The notes beneath the pieces are model-generated. The model saw nothing but the letters and a program-made list of their open reading frames with translations. It was not told the origin of the DNA and ran no database searches. DNA of 64,000 nt from assembly GCF_014773275.1 (NCBI RefSeq), contig NZ_JACWMW010000004.1:186001-250000 (forward strand). Reading direction: 5' to 3'. Of this stretch, positions 55,056 to 63,830 are shown piece after piece. The translations under genes were made by a program, and so were the position numbers. Source of the DNA: Mucilaginibacter rigui (GTDB lineage Bacteria; Bacteroidota; Bacteroidia; Sphingobacteriales; Sphingobacteriaceae). Numbering within the stretch: position 1 is the stretch's first letter; the number at the start of each line of letters is the position of its first letter.

Positions 55056-55517
55056 ATGGAAACTACCACAGAAAAATCAGTTGAAGTTTTAAACGATCTA
55101 ATTGAAATTAATAACGACCGCATAGACGGCTTTGATCGTGCATCAAAAGACCTTGGTGAAGCAGATGCCGATTTGAAAGCCGTATTTGAAAAATTTGCAA
55201 GCGATAGCCGCCGCAATGTGCAGGAATTAAGTGCCGCAGTAGGCCAGGCCGGCGGCGAGGTTGAAACCGGTAACACCGCTACCGGTACCATTCACCGTGC
55301 ATGGCTTGATGTTAAAGCTACATTTAGCGGGCATGACCGTAAAAGTATTTTAGAAGAATGCGAACGCGGAGAGGATGCCATTAAAAAAGCATACCGAGAA
55401 GCATTATCTGCTGACAATGGTTTAGCCCCGCAATATGCTACCATTATTGCGCAGCAGCAACAAGCTATTAACGAAGGCCACGACAGCATTAAAGCGCTGA
55501 GAGATAGTCAGGCATAA
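55056..55517 (+). CDS. DUF2383 (PA2169) four-helix protein
   Basis: 153 residues, helical: VLNDLIEINNDRIDGFDRASKDLGE, LKAVFEKFASDSRRNVQELSAAV, and a C-terminal IIAQQQQAINEGHDSIKALRDS. The PA2169 family is a ferritin-like bundle of unknown function, often near DUF892 and stress genes. Preceded by a -24/-12 promoter and followed by a terminator. Confidence 0.92.
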   Translation: METTTEKSVEVLNDLIEINNDRIDGFDRASKDLGEADADLKAVFEKFASDSRRNVQELSAAVGQAGGEVETGNTATGTIHRAWLDVKATFSGHDRKSILEECERGEDAIKKAYREALSADNGLAPQYATIIAQQQQAINEGHDSIKALRDSQA

Positions 55518-55538
55518 GCCACAAATAATTTATTTTTT

Positions 55539-55572
55539 AAAGCCGCTCAGTATAAATTGGGCGGCTTTTTTA
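55539..55572 (+). terminator. Intrinsic terminator of the DUF2383 gene
   Basis: AAAGCCGC / GCGGCTTT stem (55539-55546, 55561-55568) plus T-run. Confidence 0.8.
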
Positions 55573-55672
55573 TGTAAGCATTGTTTGTTAACAATATTTT
55601 TTAAATCCCAAATAGCGTTTTAATCGTATATTTGTAATCATTATAAATAACATTACCCCATAATTTACTTTT

Positions 55673-56407
55673 GTGATCATATTAATTTTCTTTCTGGCCC
55701 ACTGGTTTCTGTCGTTGTTCTTTCAAACGTTTTTCCTGCACAGATACGCATCGCATAAAATGTTTACTACAAATAAATTTTTTGAGCGTACGTTCTACGT
55801 CATGACGTATTTATTCCAGGGATCATCATATTTAAACCCTCGCGCGTATGCCATTATGCACCGCGAGCACCATGCTTACAGCGATACCGAGAAAGATCCG
55901 CATTCGCCACACTTTTTTAAAGATGTGTTCCAGATGATGTATTATACCGCTGTTAGCTACCGCAAGCACGAGAAAAAATTAAAAGAACCCGAAGAACGCT
56001 TTAAAGGCAACTATCCGGAATGGAAGTTTTTGGATTATGTAGGGTCGTCAATTGTGTCCCGCATCGTATTCGGGTTGCTTTACATCGCTTTTTATGTAGT
56101 ATTTGCTACACAATGGTGGATGTATTTGCTGATTCCTATCCACTTTATAATGGGACCATTGCATGGCGCTATTGTAAACTGGTGCGGCCATAAATACGGG
56201 TATTCAAACTTTGATAATAACGATAAATCAAAAAATACAACCCCTTTTGATTTCCTGATGCTTGGCGAATTGTTCCAGAACAATCACCATAAGCGCCCAA
56301 ACAGCGCCAACTTTGGTGCAAAATGGTTCGAAATAGACCCGGTTTACCCTATCATGAAAATGATGCACTGGGCACGGATCATCCGCCTGCGCAAAGCTTA
56401 TTTATAA
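55673..56407 (+). CDS. Fatty acid desaturase
   Basis: Integral membrane di-iron enzyme introducing a double bond in an acyl chain. 244 residues from GTG 55673. His boxes HRYASH (H-x4-H), HREHH, and QNNHHKRP. Hydrophobic helices flank them. The GTG overlaps a TACTTTTG -7 motif, so another promoter (TATATTTG at 55627-55634) is more likely used. Length and boxes place it with Bacteroidetes acyl-CoA desaturase relatives. Confidence 0.88.
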   Translation: MIILIFFLAHWFLSLFFQTFFLHRYASHKMFTTNKFFERTFYVMTYLFQGSSYLNPRAYAIMHREHHAYSDTEKDPHSPHFFKDVFQMMYYTAVSYRKHEKKLKEPEERFKGNYPEWKFLDYVGSSIVSRIVFGLLYIAFYVVFATQWWMYLLIPIHFIMGPLHGAIVNWCGHKYGYSNFDNNDKSKNTTPFDFLMLGELFQNNHHKRPNSANFGAKWFEIDPVYPIMKMMHWARIIRLRKAYL

Positions 56408-56504
56408 CATAAAAGAGGTAAGATCCGGTTTGTTTTTGATAGACACGCCCGGATCTCACCTCATTTTTTATGCTGATATTTTATCGATGTTAATCGGGTT
56501 CTGA

Positions 56505-57137
56505 TTAATCGGTTAAATGAAAAGCCTGCTTTACCTCTGCATAATTTTTAAAGTTAACCTTGGCTGCAGCTGTTGTATGCAGTCCCCCGGGTATAATAAC
56601 ATATCTGAAACTATGCGCATTAGATAGGCTACCGTAAACATTATTATTGTTGGTCATATTAATTTGGATGTGGCCTACCGTGCTCCGGGCCGACCATGTA
56701 TCAATTTCGGGAGTAGCGCCACTTAGGTAATTAATTACAATAGGCAATGCGCTCACCTGGTCGGCAGGCCATATTGTTGGGTTATAACCGGCCAGCTTAC
56801 CATATACGAGTACTGTTCCTTTGTCTAAAATAGCCTGGGTAACTTTAGATGCAGCTATATCATACGTAAAATTGAAGGTGCTAAAAATAGTTGTTTTGGT
56901 GTAAGTTGCAGGGGTTATCCAGTCAGAGTAAATTACATTGGCGGTACCTGTAGCACCGGCAGGCCCGGTTGCACCTGTTGCTCCCGCAGCACCATTTGCG
57001 CCGTTGGCCCCGGCCGCACCTGTATCACCTTTTGCGCCGGCAGGGCCTATAGGTCCATCATCACCCTTTTTGCACTTAATAAGTAATGACGATAAGCAAA
57101 TAATTGATAATAGAAATAAATAGCGTTGTGTTTTCAT
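56505..57137 (-). CDS. Collagen-like lipoprotein
   Basis: 210 residues. Signal with lipobox-like LLIKC (Cys22; Lys at -1 is atypical). Residues 25-66 are 14 Gly-X-Y triplets (GDDGPIGPAGAK...GATGTA), then a beta-rich C-terminal domain (VIYSDWITPATYTKTTIFSTFNF, RYVIIPGGLHTTAAAKVNFKNY). Such stalk-plus-domain proteins are cell-surface structures. No neighbour suggests a role. Confidence 0.8.
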   Translation of the reverse strand: MKTQRYLFLLSIICLSSLLIKCKKGDDGPIGPAGAKGDTGAAGANGANGAAGATGATGPAGATGTANVIYSDWITPATYTKTTIFSTFNFTYDIAASKVTQAILDKGTVLVYGKLAGYNPTIWPADQVSALPIVINYLSGATPEIDTWSARSTVGHIQINMTNNNNVYGSLSNAHSFRYVIIPGGLHTTAAAKVNFKNYAEVKQAFHLTD

Positions 57138-57466
57138 GATAGGTTGTTTTAATGTTTATTAGTTTTTGATTGTAAATTCATTGATTAATTATCTGTATTT
57201 AAATGTGTTATAATTATCATGATGCAATATTAAATACTATAGCGCCAAGCTTTTACGGGAATGATTGAACCGGAAACCTGGGTGAGTGGGGGGTGCCTTT
57301 GAATGAGTGAAGGTTTTTGGGTAACTACCTTGAGTTGGTGATACAACTAAACAGGGCTACACTACTGTAAACGGATAGTGTTTGCAGCCTTTTCATTATG
57401 CCTAAATATCATAACGAACATTTTTAACGTTATATACTTATATTTGTACGATAAACTAAATACCAG
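57138..57466. other. Intergenic region before the DUF4834 operon
   Basis: 329 bases, AT-rich at both ends and GC-richer in the middle (57240-57330). No gene or repeat supported. An imperfect CTGTAAAC/GTTTGCAG hairpin lies at 57366-57388 and a TATATTTG element at 57439-57446. Confidence 0.5.
57439..57446 (+). promoter_or_regulatory. -7 element (TATATTTG) of the DUF4834 operon
   Basis: Consensus; start expected near 57451, 16 bases before the ATG. -33 not clear. Confidence 0.4.
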
Positions 57467-57727
57467 ATGATTTTAATACGTGTCCTGATCATAGCCATAT
57501 GCTCATTATATATCATACGCAGCCTGGTGCGTATATTTTTGCCCATGCTTTTTAAAAGCGTAATAAACAAAGCGCAGGAGCAGGCACGCCAGCAGCAACA
57601 GCAATACTACCAGCAACAGCAGCCAAGGCCTGATGGCCGTATACGGGTTGATTATAAACCCGAGGGAAAAAAAAGTTCGGTTCCGGATTCTGAAGGAGAA
57701 TTTGTAGATTACGAAGAAATAAAATAA
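57467..57727 (+). CDS. DUF4834 family membrane-anchored protein
   Basis: 86 residues. One N-terminal TM helix (MILIRVLIIAICSLYIIR), a Gln-rich coil (about 38-52) and a tail ending GEFVDYEEIK, as in the DUF4834 family. Four-base spacing to the next gene. Function unknown. Confidence 0.85.
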   Translation: MILIRVLIIAICSLYIIRSLVRIFLPMLFKSVINKAQEQARQQQQQYYQQQQPRPDGRIRVDYKPEGKKSSVPDSEGEFVDYEEIK

Positions 57728-57731
57728 ACCT

Positions 57732-58028
57732 ATGCTGCCCGAGGAAATATATAAGCGCCGGCGTAACCACAATAACACCCCGCCATCATTGCTTTTAATT
57801 TTTACCAACTGCATTGTGCTGGCCATTCTTATACAAATGTTTACCGGCTGTACCAGTATCAACAGTTTTTTTTGGGTGGCCATAGGTGTACTTGCCCTTT
57901 ATAATGTTTACACCATTCGCCGTAACCGCGAGGAATACAATATGCTAAACATTATCATGTACATAGCCAGTATATTGTTCATGGTATTTTTGTTTTATTA
58001 TTTTAGCCACCAACCCCATAAGTGCTAA
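57732..58028 (+). CDS. Small membrane protein
   Basis: 98 residues, three TM helices (about 20-40, 46-62, 75-92); N terminus is basic (KRRRNHNN). No recognised family; likely a membrane partner of the DUF4834 protein, which precedes it by four bases. Confidence 0.7.
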   Translation: MLPEEIYKRRRNHNNTPPSLLLIFTNCIVLAILIQMFTGCTSINSFFWVAIGVLALYNVYTIRRNREEYNMLNIIMYIASILFMVFLFYYFSHQPHKC

Positions 58029-58051
58029 AAATATCTTATAAAAACTTATCG

Positions 58052-58081
58052 TTTCTAATCTCATTCAATTTTCTATTTTTG
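58052..58081 (+). promoter_or_regulatory. Promoter of the YfhO-like gene
   Basis: TTTC (58052-58055), 18 bases, TATTTTTG (58074-58081). Start near 58086, leader about 29 bases. Confidence 0.5.
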
Positions 58082-58114
58082 AAGATTATAAATATCATCC
58101 CTAAAAGAGTTTAA

Positions 58115-60613
58115 ATGAATAACTGGATCAAACGTAATGGCACACACTTAGCTGTTATTGGAATTTTCTTAGCTATATGCTTTTTCTACCTTACGCCTGC
58201 ATTCCAGGGTAAAACATTGGGCCAAAGCGATGTTATCGGTGCGCAATCCACTCAAAAGGAGATCCACGATTATAGGGCAAAAGACACCACCATATTGTGG
58301 ACCAACCAGATATTTGGCGGGATGCCTACTTTTCAGATATGGGCACCTTATCCCAATAACTTAACTACACATATTGTATCGGCAGTAAAGGCAACCTTCC
58401 CTAACCCGGTTGATACCATGCTGATATTTTTGTTAGGCACGTATTTCCTGTTCACCGTTTTAAAGGTTAACCCGTGGCTTGCGGCTGCCGGGGCTGTGGC
58501 GTTTACCTTCTCAACCTATAATATTATTTTACTGGTGGCGGGCCACTCTAACCAAGCCTTTGCCATAGCGTTTTTTGCGCCTGTGCTGGCAAGTATTATA
58601 CTTACTTTAAGAGGTAATTACCTTACAGGTGGTGCGCTCACAGCGTTCTTCCTGGCTATGGAAATCCGCTCCAACCACGTACAAATGACCTATTACCTGA
58701 TGCTGGCTATCTTTATACTGATAGGTATTGAGCTTTACCACGCCATTAAGGATAAAACTACCAACGCGTTTTTAAAATCTATTGCCTACCTGGCAGGTGC
58801 AACCCTGCTGGCGCTTACCGTAAATGCTTCTATACTATGGAGTACTTATGATTATGGTACTGAAACCATCCGTGGGCAATCAAACCTTAAACAAACAACT
58901 AAAGAGCCAAGTAACGGCCTTGCTAAAGATTATGTTTATCAATACAGCCAGGGTGTTGCCGAATCATTAACCTTCCTGGTGCCAAACGCGGCAGGCGGCG
59001 GTTCTGGTACCGATAACCTGGACCAAAACTCGCATGTAGCCAAAGTATTTACAGCTAAAGGCGCTACAGACGAGCAGGCTGTTGGGACTGCAGGGCAAAT
59101 TGCCAGCCAGGTACCGGGGCTTTCTATGTATTGGGGCCCAAAGCGCCCATTTACGTTTGGTCCCCATTATTTTGGCGCCATTATTTGCTTCCTGTTTGTA
59201 TTGGGCTTGTTTGTAGTTAAAAGCCGTTTAAAATGGTGGCTGCTGGGTACAGTGGTATTAACCATGCTGCTTTCATTTGGAGGTAACTGGCCATATTTAT
59301 CAGATATTTTCTTCCATTACTTCCCGCTGTACAATAAGTTTAGGGCGGTTGAATCTATACTGGCGGTTACCTGCCTTTGTTTCCCCATACTGGCTTTACT
59401 GGCACTGCGCGAGTTTACAACCAACCCGGACAAAGCCCTGTTGTTAAAAAAATTAAAGATCTCTTTTTATATCACCGGCGGTTTAACCCTGATACTGATC
59501 GTGGTACCAACCCTGTTATTAAGCTTCAGGGCGTTTGACCAAACAGAGGGGGTTAACATACTTAGCCAAGCTATGAAAGGCGACAGTGCTATGGCTAATG
59601 CTATATCAAACGCGTTGATCCAAGACCGTACCGCTCTTGAGCGTGCCGATGCCATCCGTGCATTTATTTTGATTGCTATTGCGTTTGGCCTGCTCTGGGC
59701 TTATTTAAAGCAAAAAATAAATACTACGGTAATGTCGGTAGTGTTTTTTGCGATCATATTGTTTGATATGTGGCAGATAGACAAACGCTATCTGAAGGAT
59801 GCAAGCTTCCAGGATAAGGTGGATGTATCGCAGGTGGTTGCACCACGCGAGATTGACCAGTTTATTATGAAAGATACCGACCCTGATTTCAGGGTGTTTG
59901 ATATGACCGTAGGGCCTATTAAACAGGATACATATACACCGTTCTTCCATAAATCAATATCAGGTTACTCGGCAGCACGTTTAAAAAGGTATGATGAACT
60001 TTTGGATAACCAGTTTACAAATAGCGTTAACCAGGATGTGCTGGATATGCTGAATACTAAATATATTATTACTGCCGACCAAAAATCGGGCACAGCCAGC
60101 ATGCACGCAAATGCAACCGCTTGCGGCCATGCATGGTTTGTAAAAAGTGTTAAGTACGTAAAAGGTGCCGATCAGGAAATGCAGGCTATCAGCAGTTTCT
60201 CGCCAAAAGAAGAAGCTATGATAGATGAGCAATACAAAAATGTGGTTGAAGCAAAACCTATTTCTTTTGACCCTAACGCAACCATTAAACTGGTTAATTA
60301 CAATCCCCAGCATTTGGTATATCAAACAGGTTCAACCGTTAATTCAGTAGCTGTATTCTCTGAAATATACTACTCAAAAGGCTGGAAAATGTATATTGAT
60401 GGCACCGAACAACCATATTATCGCGCTGATTATTTATTACGCGCCGCAACTATCCCTTTGGGCAACCATAAGGTTGAATTTATTTTCCACCCTGCATCAT
60501 ATTACGTAGGTGAAAATATTTCTTTAGCGGGCTCTATATTGCTTGTGTTGGCCCTTGGTGGCGCAGGCTTCGCGGAATGGAAAAAGAAAAAACCGGAAGC
60601 TAAAAAAGCATAA
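58115..60613 (+). CDS. YfhO-like polytopic membrane protein
   Basis: 832 residues, 12 to 14 TM helices. Starts MNNWIKRNGTHLAVIGIFLAICFFYLTPAFQG and continues with the YfhO-type blocks WTNQIFGGMPTFQIWAPYPNN and FAIAFFAPVLASIILTLRGNY. The large C-terminal periplasmic domain (about 580-800) contains VVEAKPISFDPNATIKLVNYNPQHLVY and YYSKGWKMYIDG. YfhO relatives resemble GT-C glycosyltransferases, probably decorating a cell-wall polymer. Donor and acceptor are unknown. Confidence 0.85.
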   Translation: MNNWIKRNGTHLAVIGIFLAICFFYLTPAFQGKTLGQSDVIGAQSTQKEIHDYRAKDTTILWTNQIFGGMPTFQIWAPYPNNLTTHIVSAVKATFPNPVDTMLIFLLGTYFLFTVLKVNPWLAAAGAVAFTFSTYNIILLVAGHSNQAFAIAFFAPVLASIILTLRGNYLTGGALTAFFLAMEIRSNHVQMTYYLMLAIFILIGIELYHAIKDKTTNAFLKSIAYLAGATLLALTVNASILWSTYDYGTETIRGQSNLKQTTKEPSNGLAKDYVYQYSQGVAESLTFLVPNAAGGGSGTDNLDQNSHVAKVFTAKGATDEQAVGTAGQIASQVPGLSMYWGPKRPFTFGPHYFGAIICFLFVLGLFVVKSRLKWWLLGTVVLTMLLSFGGNWPYLSDIFFHYFPLYNKFRAVESILAVTCLCFPILALLALREFTTNPDKALLLKKLKISFYITGGLTLILIVVPTLLLSFRAFDQTEGVNILSQAMKGDSAMANAISNALIQDRTALERADAIRAFILIAIAFGLLWAYLKQKINTTVMSVVFFAIILFDMWQIDKRYLKDASFQDKVDVSQVVAPREIDQFIMKDTDPDFRVFDMTVGPIKQDTYTPFFHKSISGYSAARLKRYDELLDNQFTNSVNQDVLDMLNTKYIITADQKSGTASMHANATACGHAWFVKSVKYVKGADQEMQAISSFSPKEEAMIDEQYKNVVEAKPISFDPNATIKLVNYNPQHLVYQTGSTVNSVAVFSEIYYSKGWKMYIDGTEQPYYRADYLLRAATIPLGNHKVEFIFHPASYYVGENISLAGSILLVLALGGAGFAEWKKKKPEAKKA

Positions 60614-60633
60614 AGTGATTTTATAAAACGTAA

Positions 60634-60667
60634 AAGAGCGATGGGGCAGCCCATCGCTCTTTTTTTA
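60634..60667 (+). terminator. Intrinsic terminator of the YfhO-like gene
   Basis: 12-bp perfect stem (60634-60645 / 60650-60661) with loop GCAG and T-run. Confidence 0.9.
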
Positions 60668-60702
60668 TGTCTGTTTCATAATACTAAAACATAAAGGTTT
60701 TA

Positions 60703-61278
60703 TTAAACCCTGTATAAGCCTTTGCTCTCAATAAAGTTTAAAACCGGGTCGGGTACAAAATATTGCACATTCTTTTTCTCGGCGATAGATTTTCGGATAA
60801 ATGTAGCCGATAGCTCCATCTGCGGTGTCATGGTGATGGTTACAGATGGATGCGATGCAAATTCGGCATTTTCATAACCTGGGCGTGGGTAAACAAAAAT
60901 CTGGTAATCGCGCAGTATCATCTTATAGTTTTTCCACTTATGTATGGTCACCAGGTTGTCAGACCCCATAATCAGAGCAAAATCATGCTCGGGGTATTTT
61001 TCTTTTAAATGGGTAAGGGTATCAATGGTATATGATGGCTGCGGCAGTTTTAATTCCACATCGCTTACACTAATGTTGGTGGCGTTATCTGTAGCCAGTT
61101 TGGCCATCTCCAGCCTGTCGTAAGTGTTTATCAGGTCGCCGTATTTTTTTAATGGGTTTTGCGGCGATACAACCAGCCAAACCTTATCAAGCGCGGTGTA
61201 ATTAGCCATGTAGTTGGCAATAATTAAATGCCCTATATGAATGGGATTAAAAGAACCAAATAGTAAGCCTATCTTCAT
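60703..61278 (-). CDS. nadD: Nicotinate-nucleotide adenylyltransferase
   Basis: Makes deamido-NAD from nicotinate mononucleotide and ATP. 191 residues. GSFNPIHIGHL (8-18) is the HxGH-type ATP site, WLVVSPQNPLKK, and SATFIRKSI the ISSTxxR motif. Same strand as gmk, which is 96 bases upstream in the direction of transcription. Confidence 0.95.
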   Translation of the reverse strand: MKIGLLFGSFNPIHIGHLIIANYMANYTALDKVWLVVSPQNPLKKYGDLINTYDRLEMAKLATDNATNISVSDVELKLPQPSYTIDTLTHLKEKYPEHDFALIMGSDNLVTIHKWKNYKMILRDYQIFVYPRPGYENAEFASHPSVTITMTPQMELSATFIRKSIAEKKNVQYFVPDPVLNFIESKGLYRV

Positions 61279-61374
61279 TCTTGCTGATGGGTTAATAGTT
61301 CATGGATCATAGCAGGCAGAGTACCTGCTATGGAATGCAATAGTTTATGTAAGCAGGCAGTGTATAGCCGTTAG

Positions 61375-61944
61375 CTAAGCGCCAATAAAGTTTTTCACCA
61401 AATCTTTAGCCTCTTTGCAAGCCGTTTCAAGGTCGTGATTTTTCAGGATAATATCAAACTGGGGCGCATAATTCAGTTCTTTTTCTGCTTTAGCAAAGCG
61501 CTCCTGTAGTTTTTCGGCACTATCAGTACCACGGCCGGTTAATCTTTCTATTAAAACCTCTAATGAGGGTGGCTGTACAAATATAGCCAGGGCCTGTTCG
61601 CCATATTTGCGTTTAAGGTGCATGCCGCCTTCAACATCAATATCAAAAATAACGGTTTTACCCTTTTCCCAAATGCGCTCAATCTCGGTACGCAGGGTGC
61701 CGTAAAATGTGCCGGTGTAAACCTCTTCAAACTCAACGAATTGTTTTTTAGCTATACGGTGCGTAAACTCGGGCAGGCTGATGAAGTAATAATCTTTACC
61801 ATCTTGTTCATCGCCGCGCGGTTGCCTTGTTGTGGCCGAGATGGAAAATTCCAGCTGGGGCATCTGGCGTAGCAGGTGTTGCACAATGGTGGTTTTGCCT
61901 GCGCCCGATGGGGCCGAAAATATAACGAGTTTACCTTCTTTCAT
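61375..61944 (-). CDS. gmk: Guanylate kinase
   Basis: GMP plus ATP to GDP. 189 residues. Walker A SAPSGAGKTT at 10-19, GMP-binding TRQPRGDEQDGKDYYF, and FDIDVEGG. Normal length. Confidence 0.97.
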   Translation of the reverse strand: MKEGKLVIFSAPSGAGKTTIVQHLLRQMPQLEFSISATTRQPRGDEQDGKDYYFISLPEFTHRIAKKQFVEFEEVYTGTFYGTLRTEIERIWEKGKTVIFDIDVEGGMHLKRKYGEQALAIFVQPPSLEVLIERLTGRGTDSAEKLQERFAKAEKELNYAPQFDIILKNHDLETACKEAKDLVKNFIGA

Positions 61945-62029
61945 CTGGTCATTGAGTCATTGGTCATTGAGTCATTCAAATCAGAGCGGTGTAACCAAAC
62001 AATGACCTAATGACTCGATGACACAATGA
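61945..62029. repeat. Short-word repeat tract between gmk and yicC
   Basis: GGTCATTGAGTCATT occurs as partial tandem copies on the left, and AATGACCTAATGACTCGATG as the inverse on the right, around a unique centre. Confidence 0.6.
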
Positions 62030-62905
62030 TTATAATACGTTCAACAGTTGTTCTTTAATTTTTTCCAGCTCTTCTTTCATGCCCACCACCAGCTTTTGCA
62101 TAGCGGCATCATTTGCTTTTGAGCCAAGGGTGTTTATTTCGCGCCCTATCTCCTGCGAGATAAAGCCTAACTTTTTGCCATTGGCATCAGCGTTTTTAAG
62201 GGTTTCAATAAAGTAGTCGCAGTGGCTTTTTAACCTTATTTTTTCTTCGGTGATGTCAAGCTTGTCTATGTAGTATATCAGTTCCTGCTCAAAGCGGTTT
62301 TTGTCTATGCTTTCGGCACCCACTGCTTCGCTTAAAAACTGGTTTAGGCGCTCACGTATAACCGGTACACGCTTTGGTTCTTCAATTTCAACCAGTTCCA
62401 GATTTTTCAGGATGATTCCGATCCGCATTTTAACATCTGCCTCCAGAACATTCCCTTCATCGGTTCTGAACTGCTGAAAAGCAGCCATAGCCTGTTGAAA
62501 GGTTTTTTCAACTAATTTCCATTCATCATCAGATACGGTGTCTTCTTCGTATTTAACAACTTCGGGTAAACCTAAGGCCAATTGCAACAGGTTGCCGCCT
62601 GGTTCGTTAAGTTCTTCGCTTACGCTTTTTAGCTGGTTATAGTAATGTTTAAGCAATTCACGGTCGATACCGGCTGCTTTTACATTTGAGTTGGCCTGCT
62701 CAACGTTGATAGATAGGTTAACTTTACCACGATCTATTTGCTTGCTGCAGTCATTACGCAATTGAAATTCTTTTTCAGAGAATATTCTGGGCAGGCGCAG
62801 GGAGAGTTCAAGAAATTTACTGTTCAGAGATTTGATCTCGACGGTATATTTTGTTTTGCCGGAGTCATAGCTGGCAATTCCATACCCTGTCATGGATTTT
62901 ATCAT
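62030..62905 (-). CDS. yicC: YicC/YloC-family endoribonuclease
   Basis: 291 residues from ATG 62905 (two codons inside the longest open frame). Starts IKSMTGYGIASY and contains NSKFLELSLRLPRIFSEKE, GKVNLSINVE, FEQELIYYIDKLDITEEKIRLKSHCDYF and GKKLGFISQEIGREINTLGSKANDA, the two conserved YicC domains. Shown in E. coli to be an RNA hydrolase. TATCTTTG at 62916-62909 lies three bases before the ATG. Confidence 0.92.
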   Translation of the reverse strand: MIKSMTGYGIASYDSGKTKYTVEIKSLNSKFLELSLRLPRIFSEKEFQLRNDCSKQIDRGKVNLSINVEQANSNVKAAGIDRELLKHYYNQLKSVSEELNEPGGNLLQLALGLPEVVKYEEDTVSDDEWKLVEKTFQQAMAAFQQFRTDEGNVLEADVKMRIGIILKNLELVEIEEPKRVPVIRERLNQFLSEAVGAESIDKNRFEQELIYYIDKLDITEEKIRLKSHCDYFIETLKNADANGKKLGFISQEIGREINTLGSKANDAAMQKLVVGMKEELEKIKEQLLNVL

Positions 62906-62908
62906 GTG

Positions 62909-62916
62909 CAAAGATA
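62909..62916 (-). promoter_or_regulatory. -7 element (TATCTTTG) of yicC
   Basis: Exact TAnnTTTG ending three bases before ATG 62905; leaderless transcript likely. No -33 found. It lies in a short-word repeat tract (62925-63010). Confidence 0.45.
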
Positions 62917-63065
62917 ATATTTAGATTATAGATTTGAGATATGTGATGTGAGATTAGTTCAGCGTTATAACTAATCTCCGATCACTAACCTCTAACCACT
63001 ATCATTTAACACATTTTCACACTTTAAGCCGTATACATTTTATAAGTTTACTGCGTTAAATATAG

Positions 63066-63794
63066 ATGCCCTTGAAATTTATAATTGCCTGCTTACTAAA
63101 CCTGTTTTGTTTTACGTTTTTTGCGTCTGCGCAGCAGGTGATGATAAAAGGGGCTATTTATAAAAGGATCTCATCAGAAAGACTTTCCGAAGTATTTATT
63201 ACCAACCTGCATACCAAGGGTGTTGCCATTGGCGACCAACTTGGCGGCTTTAGCATTAATGCTGCCGTTGGCGATACTTTACTATTTACCAAAAAAGGGT
63301 ATACCCCGCAAAAGCAGCAGGCATCAAATTACGGTATGGTAGTTTATATGCAACCCGAAGTGCAATTGAGTGAGGTTCGTGTTTTAGGCCAAACAAAAAA
63401 GCAGGAACTGAACGAGATTATGGGTGATTACCGCAAACAAGGTACTTTTTATAACGGAAAACCGCCGGTTTTAGCTGCACTTGTATCGCCAATAACGGGG
63501 TTATATGAGTTATTCGGGAAAACACCGGGGCGAGCCAGGCGCTTTGCAGAATTTTCTAAACGTGAATTAGAAGCAACAGAAGTTGACAGGCGCTACAACA
63601 AATTTTTTATTATGCGCGTAACCGGTTTAACGGAAGCAGACAGCACCACTATAAAGAAATTCATGGGGTACTATAAGCCGTCGTACGAAGACCTAAAATT
63701 ATGGGCCGATTATGACCTGATCCAAAAAACCAAGGTACAATACGAATATTTTAAGAAGAACGGCGATCATCCTACTTTGCAGAAGTTGTATTGA
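63066..63794 (+). CDS. Exported CarboxypepD_reg-like protein
   Basis: 242 residues. Signal peptide MPLKFIIACLLNLFCFTFFASAQ. The beta-sandwich following it resembles CarboxypepD_reg/TonB plug-like domains (IKGAIYKRISSERLSEVFITNLHTKGVAIGDQLGGFSI, LLFTKKGYTPQKQ). The rest is a helical/charged C-terminal part. No plug-barrel follows, so a stand-alone periplasmic or outer-membrane-associated protein. Confidence 0.75.
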   Translation: MPLKFIIACLLNLFCFTFFASAQQVMIKGAIYKRISSERLSEVFITNLHTKGVAIGDQLGGFSINAAVGDTLLFTKKGYTPQKQQASNYGMVVYMQPEVQLSEVRVLGQTKKQELNEIMGDYRKQGTFYNGKPPVLAALVSPITGLYELFGKTPGRARRFAEFSKRELEATEVDRRYNKFFIMRVTGLTEADSTTIKKFMGYYKPSYEDLKLWADYDLIQKTKVQYEYFKKNGDHPTLQKLY

Positions 63795-63830
63795 GGGTTG
63801 GTGAGTGGTTGCCTTCTCTCAGAGAAACAA

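Noticed and set aside
55666..55673. TACTTTTG as promoter of the desaturase
   Set aside because: The element overlaps the GTG start and would place transcription inside the gene.
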